DNA of 64,000 nucleotides from Frigoribacterium faeni (GTDB lineage Bacteria > Actinomycetota > Actinomycetes > Actinomycetales > Microbacteriaceae): assembly GCF_007988805.1 (NCBI RefSeq), contig NZ_BJUV01000002.1:62001-126000 (forward strand), given 5' to 3'. Positions 7,776 through 17,304 of this stretch are shown here, one piece after another (the first letter of the stretch is position 1; every line of letters begins with the position of its first letter). Under the pieces are notes generated by a model. That model worked only from the letters and a program-made list of their open reading frames with translations. It had not been told where the DNA came from and searched no databases. Both the position numbers and the translations under genes were made by a program.

Positions 7776-8753
7776 TCAGAAGCCCTCGTTCTCACGGGTG
7801 ACGTACGGCGACTCGAGGGCGTCCAGCTCGTCGTCGGTCAGCCAGAGGTCGACCGAGGCGACGGCGTCGTCGAGATGCCGCATCCTCGTGGCACCGACGA
7901 TCGGCGACGTGACGGCGTCCTGCTGACGCACCCAGGCCAAGGCGACCTGCGCCCGCGGGACGCCGCGCGCCTCCGCGACCCGGGCCACGGCGTCGGCGAC
8001 CCGGCGGTCGCCGTCCTCCCGCTGGCGGTAGAGCGTCTGGCCGAACCGATCGGTCTCGGTCCGCGCCGTGGTCGCATCCCAGTCGCGGGTGAGACGGCCT
8101 CGAGCGAGCGGAGACCAGGGGAGGACGCCGACGCCCTGGTCGAGGCAGTAGGGGTGCATCTCGCGCTCCTCCTCGCGCTGGATGAGGCTGTACTGGTCCT
8201 GCATGGACACGAAGCGGGTCCAGCCGCCGAGGTCGGCCGCGTGCTGCAGGGAGGCGAACTGCCAGGCCCACATGCTCGACGCTCCGATGTAGCGGGCCTT
8301 CCCCGCCTTGACGACGTCGTGCAGCGCCTCCATGGTCTCCTCGACCGGCACCTCGGGATCGAAGCGGTGGATCTGGTAGAGATCGACGTAGTCGGTGCCG
8401 AGACGGCGCAGGCTGTCGTCGATCGCGCTCATGATGTGCCCGCGACTGAGGCCGGCCCCGTTCGGACCGGGACGCATCCGGCCGTGGACCTTGGTCGCCA
8501 GCACGATCTCCTCCCGCGTCGCGAAGTCGCGCAGCGCCCGGCCGAGGATCTCCTCGCTGGTCCCGTCGGAGTAGACGTCGGCCGTGTCGAAGGTCGTGAT
8601 GCCGAGCTCGAGGGCGCGAGCGATGAACGGGCGGCTCTCGTCCTCGGGGAGGCTCCATTCGTGGGTGCCGCGCTCGGGGATCCCGTAGCTCATGCATCCG
8701 AGGGTCACCGCCGAGACCGTCAGGCCGCTGGTGCCGAGTCGTGCGTACTCCAT
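7776..8753 (-). CDS. Aldo/keto reductase
   Basis: A 325-residue NADPH-dependent oxidoreductase of the AKR TIM-barrel superfamily. The catalytic tetrad is visible: Asp and Tyr in FDTADVYSDGTSEEILG, Lys in ATKVHG and His in YQIHRFDPEVP. The C-terminal cofactor-binding segment reads SPIVGATRMRHLDDAV. It resembles the YajO/general stress protein 69 type. The physiological substrate is unknown; these enzymes reduce aldehydes and ketones in the cytosol. It is monocistronic between a strong terminator upstream and the small acidic protein gene downstream. The ATG has an AAGGGTGG site upstream. Confidence 0.92.
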   Translation of the reverse strand: MEYARLGTSGLTVSAVTLGCMSYGIPERGTHEWSLPEDESRPFIARALELGITTFDTADVYSDGTSEEILGRALRDFATREEIVLATKVHGRMRPGPNGAGLSRGHIMSAIDDSLRRLGTDYVDLYQIHRFDPEVPVEETMEALHDVVKAGKARYIGASSMWAWQFASLQHAADLGGWTRFVSMQDQYSLIQREEEREMHPYCLDQGVGVLPWSPLARGRLTRDWDATTARTETDRFGQTLYRQREDGDRRVADAVARVAEARGVPRAQVALAWVRQQDAVTSPIVGATRMRHLDDAVASVDLWLTDDELDALESPYVTRENEGF

Positions 8754-8832
8754 GTGTCCACCCTTTCGTCGCCCGCGACCCTACGCCCGCGGTGCCGACG
8801 AAGGGTCGCTCGACGCGAACGGCCGGGAGAAG

Positions 8833-8869
8833 CAGAAGGCCCGAACACCAGGGGTGTTCGGGCCTTCTG
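8833..8869 (-). terminator. Strong hairpin between tRNA-Leu and aldo/keto reductase
   Basis: A 17-bp perfect stem beginning CAGAAGGCCCGAACACC, with a 3-nt AGG loop. Being perfect and symmetric it can act on either strand; by position it ends the tRNA transcript before the reductase gene. Confidence 0.75.
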
Positions 8870-8905
8870 TCGCTACGAGTAGCATCTGTCTCAACACAGA
8901 TCGTC

Positions 8906-8928
8906 GAGTCTCTTCCGAGAAGAGACTC
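8906..8928 (-). other. 9-bp hairpin directly 3' of tRNA-Leu
   Basis: GAGTCTCTT (8906-8914) pairs with AAGAGACTC (8920-8928) across a 5-nt loop, starting two bases from the mature 3' end of the tRNA. It is probably a trailer structure for tRNA processing or a first terminator; a further ATCTGT/ACAGAT hairpin lies at 8884-8901. Confidence 0.5.
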
Positions 8929-8930
8929 TG

Positions 8931-9015
8931 TGTCCGAGGGGGGACTTGAACCCCCACGCCCTATACGGGCACTAGCACCTCAAGCTAGCGCGTCTGCCAT
9001 TTCCGCCACCCGGAC
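8931..9015 (-). tRNA. tRNA-Leu (anticodon GAG)
   Basis: An 85-nt class II tRNA. The acceptor stem is GTCCGGG paired with CTCGGAC, with a discriminator A. The anticodon stem is CTAGC/GCTAG around the loop TTGAGGT, giving anticodon GAG (codon CUC and wobble CUU). There is an extended variable arm of leucine type, and the T arm is GGGGG TTCAAGT CCCCC. CCA is not encoded. Confidence 0.95.
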
Positions 9016-9100
9016 TGGATGGTGCCGGCCGAAGCCGACCACGAAACATTAGCACGGCTTCGAGGGTCGTCGTGACCACGGCGCCGGGAGGGGCGAGCGG

Positions 9101-9106
9101 TAGCGT
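9101..9106 (+). promoter_or_regulatory. -10 element of a leaderless promoter (M20 peptidase)
   Basis: TAGCGT is followed after 7 nt by the ATG at 9114. This supports that ATG as the start over a GTG at 9072, which would lie upstream of the -10. Confidence 0.5.
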
Positions 9107-9113
9107 GGTCGAC

Positions 9114-10445
9114 ATGACGACGACACCCGACCGGTCCACCGACGGCGACTCCGTCGACCTCGACGAGACGGCGACCATCGCCCGCGACCTGATCCGGTTC
9201 GACACGACGAACTACGGCGGCGGCCGATCGAACGGCGAGGCCGACGCGGCCGACTACGTCGCCGAGAAGCTCCGCGCCCTCGGGCTGACCCCGCAGCTGT
9301 TCGAGTCCGAGCCGGGACGCGTGAGCGTCGTCGCCCGCGTCGAGGGCGCCGACCGCGCCAAGCCGGGACTCGTCGTCCACGGCCACCTCGACGTCGTCCC
9401 GGCGGACCCCGCCAACTGGTCGGTGGATCCGTTCGAGGGCGTCGTGAGAGACGGCCTCCTCTGGGGCCGCGGGGCCGTCGACATGAAGAACATGGACGCC
9501 ATGATGCTGGCGTCGCTGGGGGACATCCTCCGCTCCGGGGAGCGCCCGGCCCGCGATCTCGTGATCGGCTTCTTCGCCGACGAGGAGGCCGGGGGAGTCC
9601 TCGGCTCGCATCACCTCGTGACCGAGCACCCGGAGCTCTTCGACGGGGCCACCGAGGCCATCAGCGAGGTGGGCGGCTACTCGACGTTCATCGACGGTCG
9701 CCGCTCGTACCTCCTGCAGACGGGGGAGAAGGCCCTCATCTGGGTCAAGCTGATCGCTCGGGGAACGGCCGGACACGGCTCCCAGATGATCGAGGCGAAC
9801 GCGGTCACACGGCTCGCCGAGGCCGTCGCGACCCTCGGTCGCCGAGAGTGGCCCATCACCCTCACCGACACGACGGCCTCCCTGCTGCGCGAGGTCGCAC
9901 GGATCCTCGACGTCGACGTCGAGCAGGTCTCGCCCGACGAGCTCGTCCTCCGGACGGGGACGGCGCGGGGGTTCATCCGCGGATCGCTGCGGACCACGAC
10001 CAATCCGACGATGCTGACGGCGGGCTACAAGCACAACGTCGTCCCCGACACGGCCGAGGCGCTGGTCGACATCCGCTGCATGCCGGGACAGGAGGCCGCC
10101 GTGCTCGCCGAGGTCCAGGACCTCGTCGGCGACGACATCGAGATCGTCACGATGCACACCGACATCGGGCTCGAGACGCCGTTCTCGGGCCCCCTGGTCG
10201 AGGCCATCGAACGGACGCTGCACCGCCACGACCCGGGCGCCCCCGTCCTGCCCTACCTGCTCTCGGGCGGGACGGACAACAAGGCCCTGAGCCTGCTGGG
10301 GATCGCCGGCTACGGCTTCGCGCCCCTGCGACTCGACGAGGGCATGGACTTCCCCGCCATGTTCCACGGCGTCGACGAGCGGGTCCCCCTCGACGCACTA
10401 TCCTTTGGCAGTCGCGTCCTCCGGGACCTGCTGGCGACGTACTGA
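9114..10445 (+). CDS. M20/M25/M40 family metallo-hydrolase
   Basis: A 443-residue di-zinc amidohydrolase or peptidase of the ArgE/DapE/CPG2 type. Metal-binding and catalytic blocks are VVHGHLDVVPADPANW (His, Asp), GRGAVDMKNMDAMM (bridging Asp) and GFFADEEAGGVLGSHH (catalytic Glu pair). The dimerisation-domain histidine is in GTAGHGSQM and the last ligand in YLLSGGTDNKALS. The reaction is hydrolysis of an N-acyl or peptide bond in the cytosol; specificity cannot be deduced. It is followed 27 nt later by uppP, which has its own ribosome-binding site, so read-through is possible. Confidence 0.9.
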   Translation: MTTTPDRSTDGDSVDLDETATIARDLIRFDTTNYGGGRSNGEADAADYVAEKLRALGLTPQLFESEPGRVSVVARVEGADRAKPGLVVHGHLDVVPADPANWSVDPFEGVVRDGLLWGRGAVDMKNMDAMMLASLGDILRSGERPARDLVIGFFADEEAGGVLGSHHLVTEHPELFDGATEAISEVGGYSTFIDGRRSYLLQTGEKALIWVKLIARGTAGHGSQMIEANAVTRLAEAVATLGRREWPITLTDTTASLLREVARILDVDVEQVSPDELVLRTGTARGFIRGSLRTTTNPTMLTAGYKHNVVPDTAEALVDIRCMPGQEAAVLAEVQDLVGDDIEIVTMHTDIGLETPFSGPLVEAIERTLHRHDPGAPVLPYLLSGGTDNKALSLLGIAGYGFAPLRLDEGMDFPAMFHGVDERVPLDALSFGSRVLRDLLATY

Positions 10446-10472
10446 GCACCCCGCACCAGAAGGACACCCCGC

Positions 10473-11315
10473 ATGGAGCAACTCCTCCAGGCACTCCTCC
10501 TCGGCCTCGTCCAAGGCCTCACGGAGTTCCTGCCCATCTCGTCGAGCGCGCACCTGCGCATCGTCGGCCTCTTCTTCTCCGACCCGAACAGCGCGGTCGA
10601 GTTCGATCCCGGGGCGACGTTCACCGCCATCACGCAGCTCGGCACCGAGCTCGCCGTCGTCATCTACTTCTGGCGAGACATCAAGCGCATCGTCGTGCGC
10701 TGGTTCCAGGGAGTCACGGGGAGGATCCCGCGCACCGACCCGGACGTCCGCATGGGCTGGCTGGTCATCATCGGCACGATCCCGATCGTGCTGGTGGGCT
10801 ACTTCGCGCAGGAGTACATCCGCTCGGTGTTCCGATCCCTCTGGATCGTGGCCATCGTGCTCATCGTCTTCGGGATCCTGCTCGGCGTCGCCGACCGTCT
10901 GGGCAGGAAGACCGCGCGCTTCGAGGACATGTCCTACGGCCACGGCATCGCCGTCGGGGTCGCGCAGGTCCTGGCCCTCTTCCCCGGCGTCTCCCGGTCG
11001 GGCGCCACCACGACGACGGCGCTGGCGCTCGGGTACACCCGCCCGGCCGCCGCCCGGTTCTCGTTCCTGCTCGCCGTGCCCGCCGTCTTCGGCAGCGGAC
11101 TCTACGAACTCGTCCAGAGCTTCAGCGACCCGGGGCCCTACTCGCTCGGCCTCACGCTCGCCGCGACGGTCGTGGCCTTCGTGGTCGGGTTCCTGGTGAT
11201 CGCGTTCTTCATGAACTACATCTCCCGGCGCAGCTTCATGCCGTTCGTCGCCTACCGGCTCGTCCTCGGAGTCGTGCTGATCGTGCTGCTGGCCACCGGA
11301 GTGGTGTCGGCATGA
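10473..11315 (+). CDS. uppP: Undecaprenyl-diphosphatase
   Basis: A 280-residue integral membrane phosphatase of the BacA/UppP family that recycles undecaprenyl diphosphate to undecaprenyl phosphate for cell-wall synthesis. Both family signatures are present: GLVQGLTEFLPISSSAHLRI near the N-terminus, and FPGVSRSGATTTTALALG with the catalytic Arg and Ser. About eight hydrophobic helices are visible. AGAAGGA lies 10 nt before the ATG. The stop codon overlaps the mshC start as ATGA, implying translational coupling. Loss would be expected to raise bacitracin sensitivity (family knowledge). Confidence 0.95.
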   Translation: MEQLLQALLLGLVQGLTEFLPISSSAHLRIVGLFFSDPNSAVEFDPGATFTAITQLGTELAVVIYFWRDIKRIVVRWFQGVTGRIPRTDPDVRMGWLVIIGTIPIVLVGYFAQEYIRSVFRSLWIVAIVLIVFGILLGVADRLGRKTARFEDMSYGHGIAVGVAQVLALFPGVSRSGATTTTALALGYTRPAAARFSFLLAVPAVFGSGLYELVQSFSDPGPYSLGLTLAATVVAFVVGFLVIAFFMNYISRRSFMPFVAYRLVLGVVLIVLLATGVVSA

Positions 11316-12571
11316 GGTCCTGGCCCCGCCCCGACGTGCCGACCCTGCCCGGGTCGGGCCGCCTGCCGGCGCTGCACGACACGGCCACGGGCACGCGCCG
11401 CGAGACGCGGGTCGTCGATCAGGCCGCGTCGCTCTACGTCTGCGGCATCACCCCGTACGACGCGACGCATCTCGGCCACGCCGCGACCTATCTCGCGTTC
11501 GACACCCTCGTCCGCGTGTGGATCGACGCCGGGGTCGACGTCACCTACGCGCAGAACACGACCGACGTCGACGACCCGCTCCTCGAACGGGCCGCGGCGA
11601 CGGGAGTCGACTGGCGCGACCTCGCGGCCTCCCAGACCGAGCTCTTCCGCGACGACATGACGCACCTCGGGGTCATCCCCCCGACGCACTACGTCGCGGT
11701 CACCGACGTGGTGACCGACGTCGCCCGAGCCGTCGCGCGCCTCCTCGACTCGGGTTTCGCCTACCGTGTGCCCACGGCCGACTCCGACGTCGACGACGTC
11801 TACTTCGACGTGCGCGTCGCCGAACGGGACACCTCGTGGCACCTCGGCCTCGAGAGCCGTCTGGATGCCGACGCCATGATGAGATTCTCCGCCGAGCGCG
11901 GCGGCGACCCCGGGCGACCGGGGAAGCACGACCCCCTCGATCCGCTCCTCTGGCGCGGTCGGCGGGCCGACGAGCCGTCGTGGGACAGCCCGATCGGCGC
12001 CGGTCGACCGGGGTGGCACATCGAGTGCACCGTCATCGCCGAGCAGGCCCTGACGGGGCCGATCACCGTCAACGGAGGCGGCAGCGACCTCGTCTTCCCG
12101 CACCACGAGATGAGCGCCGCCCACGGGGCGGCCCTCAGCGGCGAGACCTACGCCGACCTCTACGCCCATACGGGCATGGTGGCGTACGAGGGCGAGAAGA
12201 TGAGCAAGTCGCTCGGGAACCTCGTCAAGGTCAGCGAGCTCGTCGCGGCCGGGCACGACGCCCGGGCCGTCCGTCTCGCCGTGGCCGCGCACCACTACCG
12301 CTCCGACTGGGAGTGGTTCGCCGCCGATCTCGAGAGGGCCGAGGCCCGACTCGGGACCTGGCTCGCCTGGGCGGCGTCCGCCGCGCGATCGGAACGCGAG
12401 GAGGCGCCGTCCGGCCTGGTCGCGCGACTCCGAGGGGCACTGTCCGACGATCTCGACACCCCGACGGCGATCGCGGCCGTGGACGCCTGGATCACCTCGG
12501 GTGCCGCCTCGTCGTCCGTCGACGTCGACGCGGTCCGGGCCCTGCTCGGAGTCGACCTCCGCCGCGCGTGA
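11312..12571 (+). CDS. mshC: L-cysteine:1D-myo-inositol 2-amino-2-deoxy-alpha-D-glucopyranoside ligase
   Basis: A 419-residue paralogue of cysteinyl-tRNA synthetase that joins cysteine to GlcN-Ins in mycothiol biosynthesis, using ATP. Seen: the class I HIGH-like ITPYDATHLGHAATYLAFD, QNTTDVDDPLLERA, the Zn/Cys-site region PGWHIECTVIAEQ, FPHHEMS, and the KMSKS loop GEKMSKSLGN. It lacks the anticodon-binding tail of CysS and has the MshC length. The ATG overlaps the uppP stop by 4 nt, so the two are translationally coupled. It marks the host as a mycothiol-making actinobacterium. Confidence 0.96.
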   Translation: MRSWPRPDVPTLPGSGRLPALHDTATGTRRETRVVDQAASLYVCGITPYDATHLGHAATYLAFDTLVRVWIDAGVDVTYAQNTTDVDDPLLERAAATGVDWRDLAASQTELFRDDMTHLGVIPPTHYVAVTDVVTDVARAVARLLDSGFAYRVPTADSDVDDVYFDVRVAERDTSWHLGLESRLDADAMMRFSAERGGDPGRPGKHDPLDPLLWRGRRADEPSWDSPIGAGRPGWHIECTVIAEQALTGPITVNGGGSDLVFPHHEMSAAHGAALSGETYADLYAHTGMVAYEGEKMSKSLGNLVKVSELVAAGHDARAVRLAVAAHHYRSDWEWFAADLERAEARLGTWLAWAASAARSEREEAPSGLVARLRGALSDDLDTPTAIAAVDAWITSGAASSSVDVDAVRALLGVDLRRA

Positions 12572-12589
12572 GAATGACGGATTCTCACG
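12567..12589 (+). terminator. Hairpin at the mshC stop codon
   Basis: CGTGAGAAT and ATTCTCACG form a perfect 9-bp stem with a GACGG loop, and the mshC TGA lies inside the left arm. It may end the uppP-mshC transcript. As a 23-bp palindrome 31 nt upstream of the next start codon it could also be an operator. Confidence 0.5.
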
Positions 12590-12605
12590 TCCGCTGACCC
12601 TCTGA

Positions 12606-12611
12606 CATACT
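12606..12611 (+). promoter_or_regulatory. -10-like element before the response regulator
   Basis: CATACT ends 9 nt before the ATG at 12621. This matches the leaderless spacing of other genes here and points to 12621 as the intended start of the frame-disrupted response regulator. Confidence 0.4.
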
Positions 12612-12620
12612 GAGTGGGCC

Positions 12621-13368
12621 ATGACGTCGAATCGCCCTCGCACCTCGCACCTCGCACCACGACGAGACCCCGCCCCGCCGTCGCATCCGGGTCCTCCTGG
12701 TCGACGATCACGATCTCGTCCGGGCCGGCTTCCGCAGCATCCTCGAGACGTCCGACGCCGTCGACGTCGTCGGCGAGGCGCACGACGGACTCGAGGCGGT
12801 GTCTCTCGCCGAGGCCCTCGCGCCCGACGTGATCGTCATGGACGTCGAGATGCCGGGGGTCGACGGCATCGAGGCGACGAGCCGCATCCTCCAGGCCCCG
12901 CAGCCTTCGGCGCCCGCCGTGCTCGTCCTGACCACGTTCGGGCGCCGCGACTACCTGTTCCGATCACTGCAGGCGGGTGCCAGCGGGTTCCTGCTCAAGA
13001 GCGCGAGCCCCGACGAGCTCCTCGAGGCCATCACCGTCGTCGATCGCGGGGACGCGCTCGTGTGCCCGCAGCTGACGCGCACGGTCGTGGCCAGGGCCCT
13101 GGCCGAGACCCCCGAGCCGGCCATCGTCCCCAGCACCCGGCTCGAGCTGCTGACCGAACGGGAGCGCGAGGTCCTCGACGGCATGGCGCAGGGAGCCTCC
13201 AACGCCGAGATCGCGACACGTCTCTTCCTGGGGGAGGCGACCGTCAAGACCCACGTGTCGAGCGTCCTCTCGAAGCTCCAGCTCCGCGATCGGACCGCGG
13301 CCGTCGTCTTCTCGTACGAGAACGGCGTGGTCGTCCCCGGCGCGTCCGCTCAGGTCGCTACCGGCTGA
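12621..13368 (+). CDS. Orphan NarL/FixJ response regulator, frame-disrupted at the 5' end (possibly phase-variable)
   Basis: The receiver domain (RIRVLLVDDHDLVRAGF, phospho-acceptor Asp in VIVMDVEMPGVDG, Thr in LVLTTFG, Lys in FLLKSAS) and the LuxR-type HTH (LTEREREVLDGMAQGAS, VKTHVSSVLSKL) lie in one frame from 12625 to 13368. That frame has no ATG, GTG or TTG until GTG 12799, which would delete the acidic pair and the first strand and helix. The promoter-proximal ATG at 12621 is one base out of frame. Three copies of a 7-bp repeat lie between; removing one makes ATG 12621 continuous with the receiver (18 codons, reading MTSNRPRTSHHDE). No histidine kinase is adjacent. Alternatives are an assembly error, or initiation at ATC or CTG inside the first strand. 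Confidence 0.75.
12636..12656 (+). repeat. Heptanucleotide tandem repeat (CCTCGCA)x3
   Basis: Three perfect copies of CCTCGCA, followed by a partial CCACG, start five codons after the ATG at 12621. Seven is not a multiple of three, so gain or loss of one unit changes the frame. Two copies put the ATG in frame with the response regulator; three or four do not. Confidence 0.9.
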
Positions 13369-13376
13369 CGCCCGGC

Positions 13377-14288
13377 TCACGGGGCGGGCGGGAACCTCGG
13401 GTCGTCGCCCTTGCCGTCACGTCGTCGGAGGTACCGCTCGAACTCCTGCGCGATCGCCTCGCCGCTGGCCTCGGGGGAGTCGACCGTGTCGCGGGCCTGC
13501 TCCAGCTGCTCGATGTAGCCGGCCATGTCGTCGTCGTCGGCGGCGAGGGCGTCGATGCCGGTCTCCCAGGCCGAGGCCTCGCCTTCGAGGTCGCCTCTCG
13601 GCACGCTGATCCCGGTCAGCTCGTCGAGCTTCTCGATCAGGGCGAGCGTGGCCTTCGGGGACGGAGCGTTGTGGACGTAGTGCGGGACCGACGCCCAGAT
13701 CGAGAGGGTCGGCACGCCCGCCGTCTCGACGGCGTCGCCGAGCACGGAGAGGATGCCGACCGGCCCCTCGTAGGTGCTGCGTTCGAGACCGAGCTCGGCC
13801 CGGACCTCGGCGTTGTCGCTGCTCACGAAGACCGAGATCGGACGTGTGTGGGGCACGTCGGCGAGCATCGCCCCGAGGAACACCACCGAGGTGAGACCGT
13901 GGACGTCGACGAGGTCGACGATCTCGGACGCGAAGCTGCGCCAGCTCCGTGACGGCTCAGCGCCGAGCAGGACGAACACCTCGCCCTCGGCATCCGTCGT
14001 CGGGGCGGCGGCGGCCAGTGCGCCGGATGCGTCCGGAGCGGCGAGCAGCTCGATGCGCGGCCAGACGAGGGTCCGCTCGCCGTCGTCGTCGAGCCCGATC
14101 TGCGGGCGGTTGAACTGGTAGTCGATGTACTGCTCGCCGTCCAGCTCGGCCACGGGCTCGAGGCCGAGGTTCTCGACGAGGGTCCGGGCGACGCCGCTGG
14201 CGGCCTCGCCGGCGTCGTTCCAGCCCTCGAAGGCGACGACGAGGACGCGCCCCGTCGCGAAGCTCGACGTGTTCGACGTGTTCGTCAC
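13377..14288 (-). CDS. PAC2 family protein
   Basis: A 303-residue protein of the PAC2 superfamily, named after the eukaryotic and archaeal proteasome-assembly chaperone; bacterial members have no established reaction. Hallmarks are LVVAFEGWNDAGEAASG at the N-terminus, LLGAEPSRSWRSF, VVFLGAMLADVPHTRP and ASVPHYVHNAPSPKATLAL. The C-terminal 50 residues are acidic, and YIEQLEQARD suggests a short coiled coil. Start GTG 14288 is chosen because GAGAGGA lies 5 nt upstream and conservation begins just after. It converges with the response regulator gene, with 8 nt between the stops. No proteasome subunits are in the window. Confidence 0.88.
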   Translation of the reverse strand: MTNTSNTSSFATGRVLVVAFEGWNDAGEAASGVARTLVENLGLEPVAELDGEQYIDYQFNRPQIGLDDDGERTLVWPRIELLAAPDASGALAAAAPTTDAEGEVFVLLGAEPSRSWRSFASEIVDLVDVHGLTSVVFLGAMLADVPHTRPISVFVSSDNAEVRAELGLERSTYEGPVGILSVLGDAVETAGVPTLSIWASVPHYVHNAPSPKATLALIEKLDELTGISVPRGDLEGEASAWETGIDALAADDDDMAGYIEQLEQARDTVDSPEASGEAIAQEFERYLRRRDGKGDDPRFPPAP

Positions 14289-14395
14289 CTGTGTCCTCTC
14301 GAGCCGATGATGCGGTACCGGCGTCTTGACCCTCCACAGTAGACCGTGCGCCGCGGCTCGACGGCCCGGGGCGCGGCGCCGCACGGACCCTCCCG

Positions 14396-14401
14396 TAGAC
14401 T
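14396..14401 (+). promoter_or_regulatory. -10 element of a leaderless promoter (HAD phosphatase)
   Basis: TAGACT is followed after 8 nt by GTG 14410, with no ribosome-binding site between. Confidence 0.5.
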
Positions 14402-14409
14402 CGGTGCCC

Positions 14410-16210
<1,801 letters not shown>

Positions 16211-16315
16211 CCGCGGCCGGTCCCGCGCCCGTCGCCACCCCCACTAGGCTGTTCCCGCATCCGCGCGGCTCGGCCGCCCACCGGCCGTCCGGCCGCCGCA
16301 ACGAAATGAGGACTC

Positions 16316-17239
16316 GTGCGCAAGATCCCCGCACTCGTCGTGACCCTGGGCCTCGTCGCCTCCCTCTCCGCCTGCGCGACCGACGCCGCCCCCGGCGCGT
16401 CCGGGTGCCCGGCGACGGGTGACGCCGCCTCCGTCGTCACCGCGACCGGCTCGTTCGGCGAGAAGCCCGAGGCGACCGTCCCGAGTCCGATCGTGACCAC
16501 CCGGACGGAGGTCGCCACGCTCATCGAGGGCGACGGCGCTCGTCTCGTCGACGGGTCTCCCGTCCTCATCGACTACACGCTCTTCGACGGCAGCACGGGC
16601 GCCGAGGTCGAGAACAGCGGCTACGACGGCTCGATCGGGAACCCCGTCACGGTCGGCGGCTCCGCTCTCGCCCCCCTGGCCGACGCACTCGAGTGCTCGA
16701 CCGTCGGCTCCCGGGTCGTCGTCACCATGAAGGCCTCCGAGCTGCAGGCCTCGCTCAGCGGCTCGGCGGCCACTCAGAACGACGACCCCGACGCCGCCTA
16801 CGTGGCCGTCGTCGACATCCGCCAGTCGTTCCTGGCCAAGGCCAACGGCCGCCTCGTCCCCGGGGCCGACGGCCTCCCCGCCGTCGTGACGGCTCCCGAC
16901 GGCGCCCCGGGCATCACGGTCCCGGTCGAGCCGGCTCCCACCACGCAGCAGACCCACCTCGTCCGCAAGGGGTCGGGCAGCACTCTGGCCGCCGACTCGA
17001 CCGCGGTCGTCCAGTTCACCGCCGTGACCTGGGCCGAGCCCTCGACCGTGGCCGGGTCCACCTGGACCAACGGCGACACCGCGACCACGGTGGCCCTCGA
17101 CGACACGACGCTCCCGGCCCCGCTCCGCGACGCCCTCGTCGGCCAGACCGTCGGCTCCCAGGTGATGACGGTGATCCCGGCGACGGACGACGCCACGAGC
17201 ACCTACGTGTACGTCTTCGACATCCTGGGTGCTCTCTGA
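16316..17239 (+). CDS. Lipoprotein with two FKBP-like peptidyl-prolyl isomerase domains
   Basis: A 307-residue exported lipoprotein. The signal peptide MRKIPALVVTLGLVASLSAC ends in an LSAC lipobox, so it is anchored outside the membrane. Domain 1 (about residues 60-180) carries the FKBP pattern DGSPVLIDYTLFDGSTG and VGSRVVVTM. Domain 2 (about 215-307) carries GSTLAADSTAVVQFTAVTW and VGSQVMTVIP. Aromatic active-site residues look partly lost in both domains, so activity may be weak. The probable role is folding or binding of secreted proteins. GTG 16316 follows ATGAGGA by 3 nt. A TAGGCT -10 at 16243 suggests a leader of roughly 65 nt. Confidence 0.82.
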   Translation: MRKIPALVVTLGLVASLSACATDAAPGASGCPATGDAASVVTATGSFGEKPEATVPSPIVTTRTEVATLIEGDGARLVDGSPVLIDYTLFDGSTGAEVENSGYDGSIGNPVTVGGSALAPLADALECSTVGSRVVVTMKASELQASLSGSAATQNDDPDAAYVAVVDIRQSFLAKANGRLVPGADGLPAVVTAPDGAPGITVPVEPAPTTQQTHLVRKGSGSTLAADSTAVVQFTAVTWAEPSTVAGSTWTNGDTATTVALDDTTLPAPLRDALVGQTVGSQVMTVIPATDDATSTYVYVFDILGAL

Positions 17240-17292
17240 CGCCCGGTCCGTCCTGCGCGCCACGGTCGGGAGCCCTCCTCCCGACCGTGGCC

Positions 17293-17298
17293 TAGGAT
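17293..17298 (+). promoter_or_regulatory. -10 element of a leaderless promoter (pafB)
   Basis: TAGGAT is followed after 6 nt by GTG 17305. Confidence 0.55.
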
Positions 17299-17304
17299 CG
17301 TTCC

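Noticed and set aside
8884-8928. A second RNA gene next to tRNA-Leu
   Set aside because: The two small hairpins are too short and adjoin the tRNA 3' end; trailer or terminator structures explain them.
12621-13952. A 443-codon open frame starting at ATG 12621
   Set aside because: After the first codons it is an out-of-phase reading of the response regulator, then runs antisense into the PAC2 gene. It has no domain of its own, though its ATG is probably the real start of the regulator when in frame.
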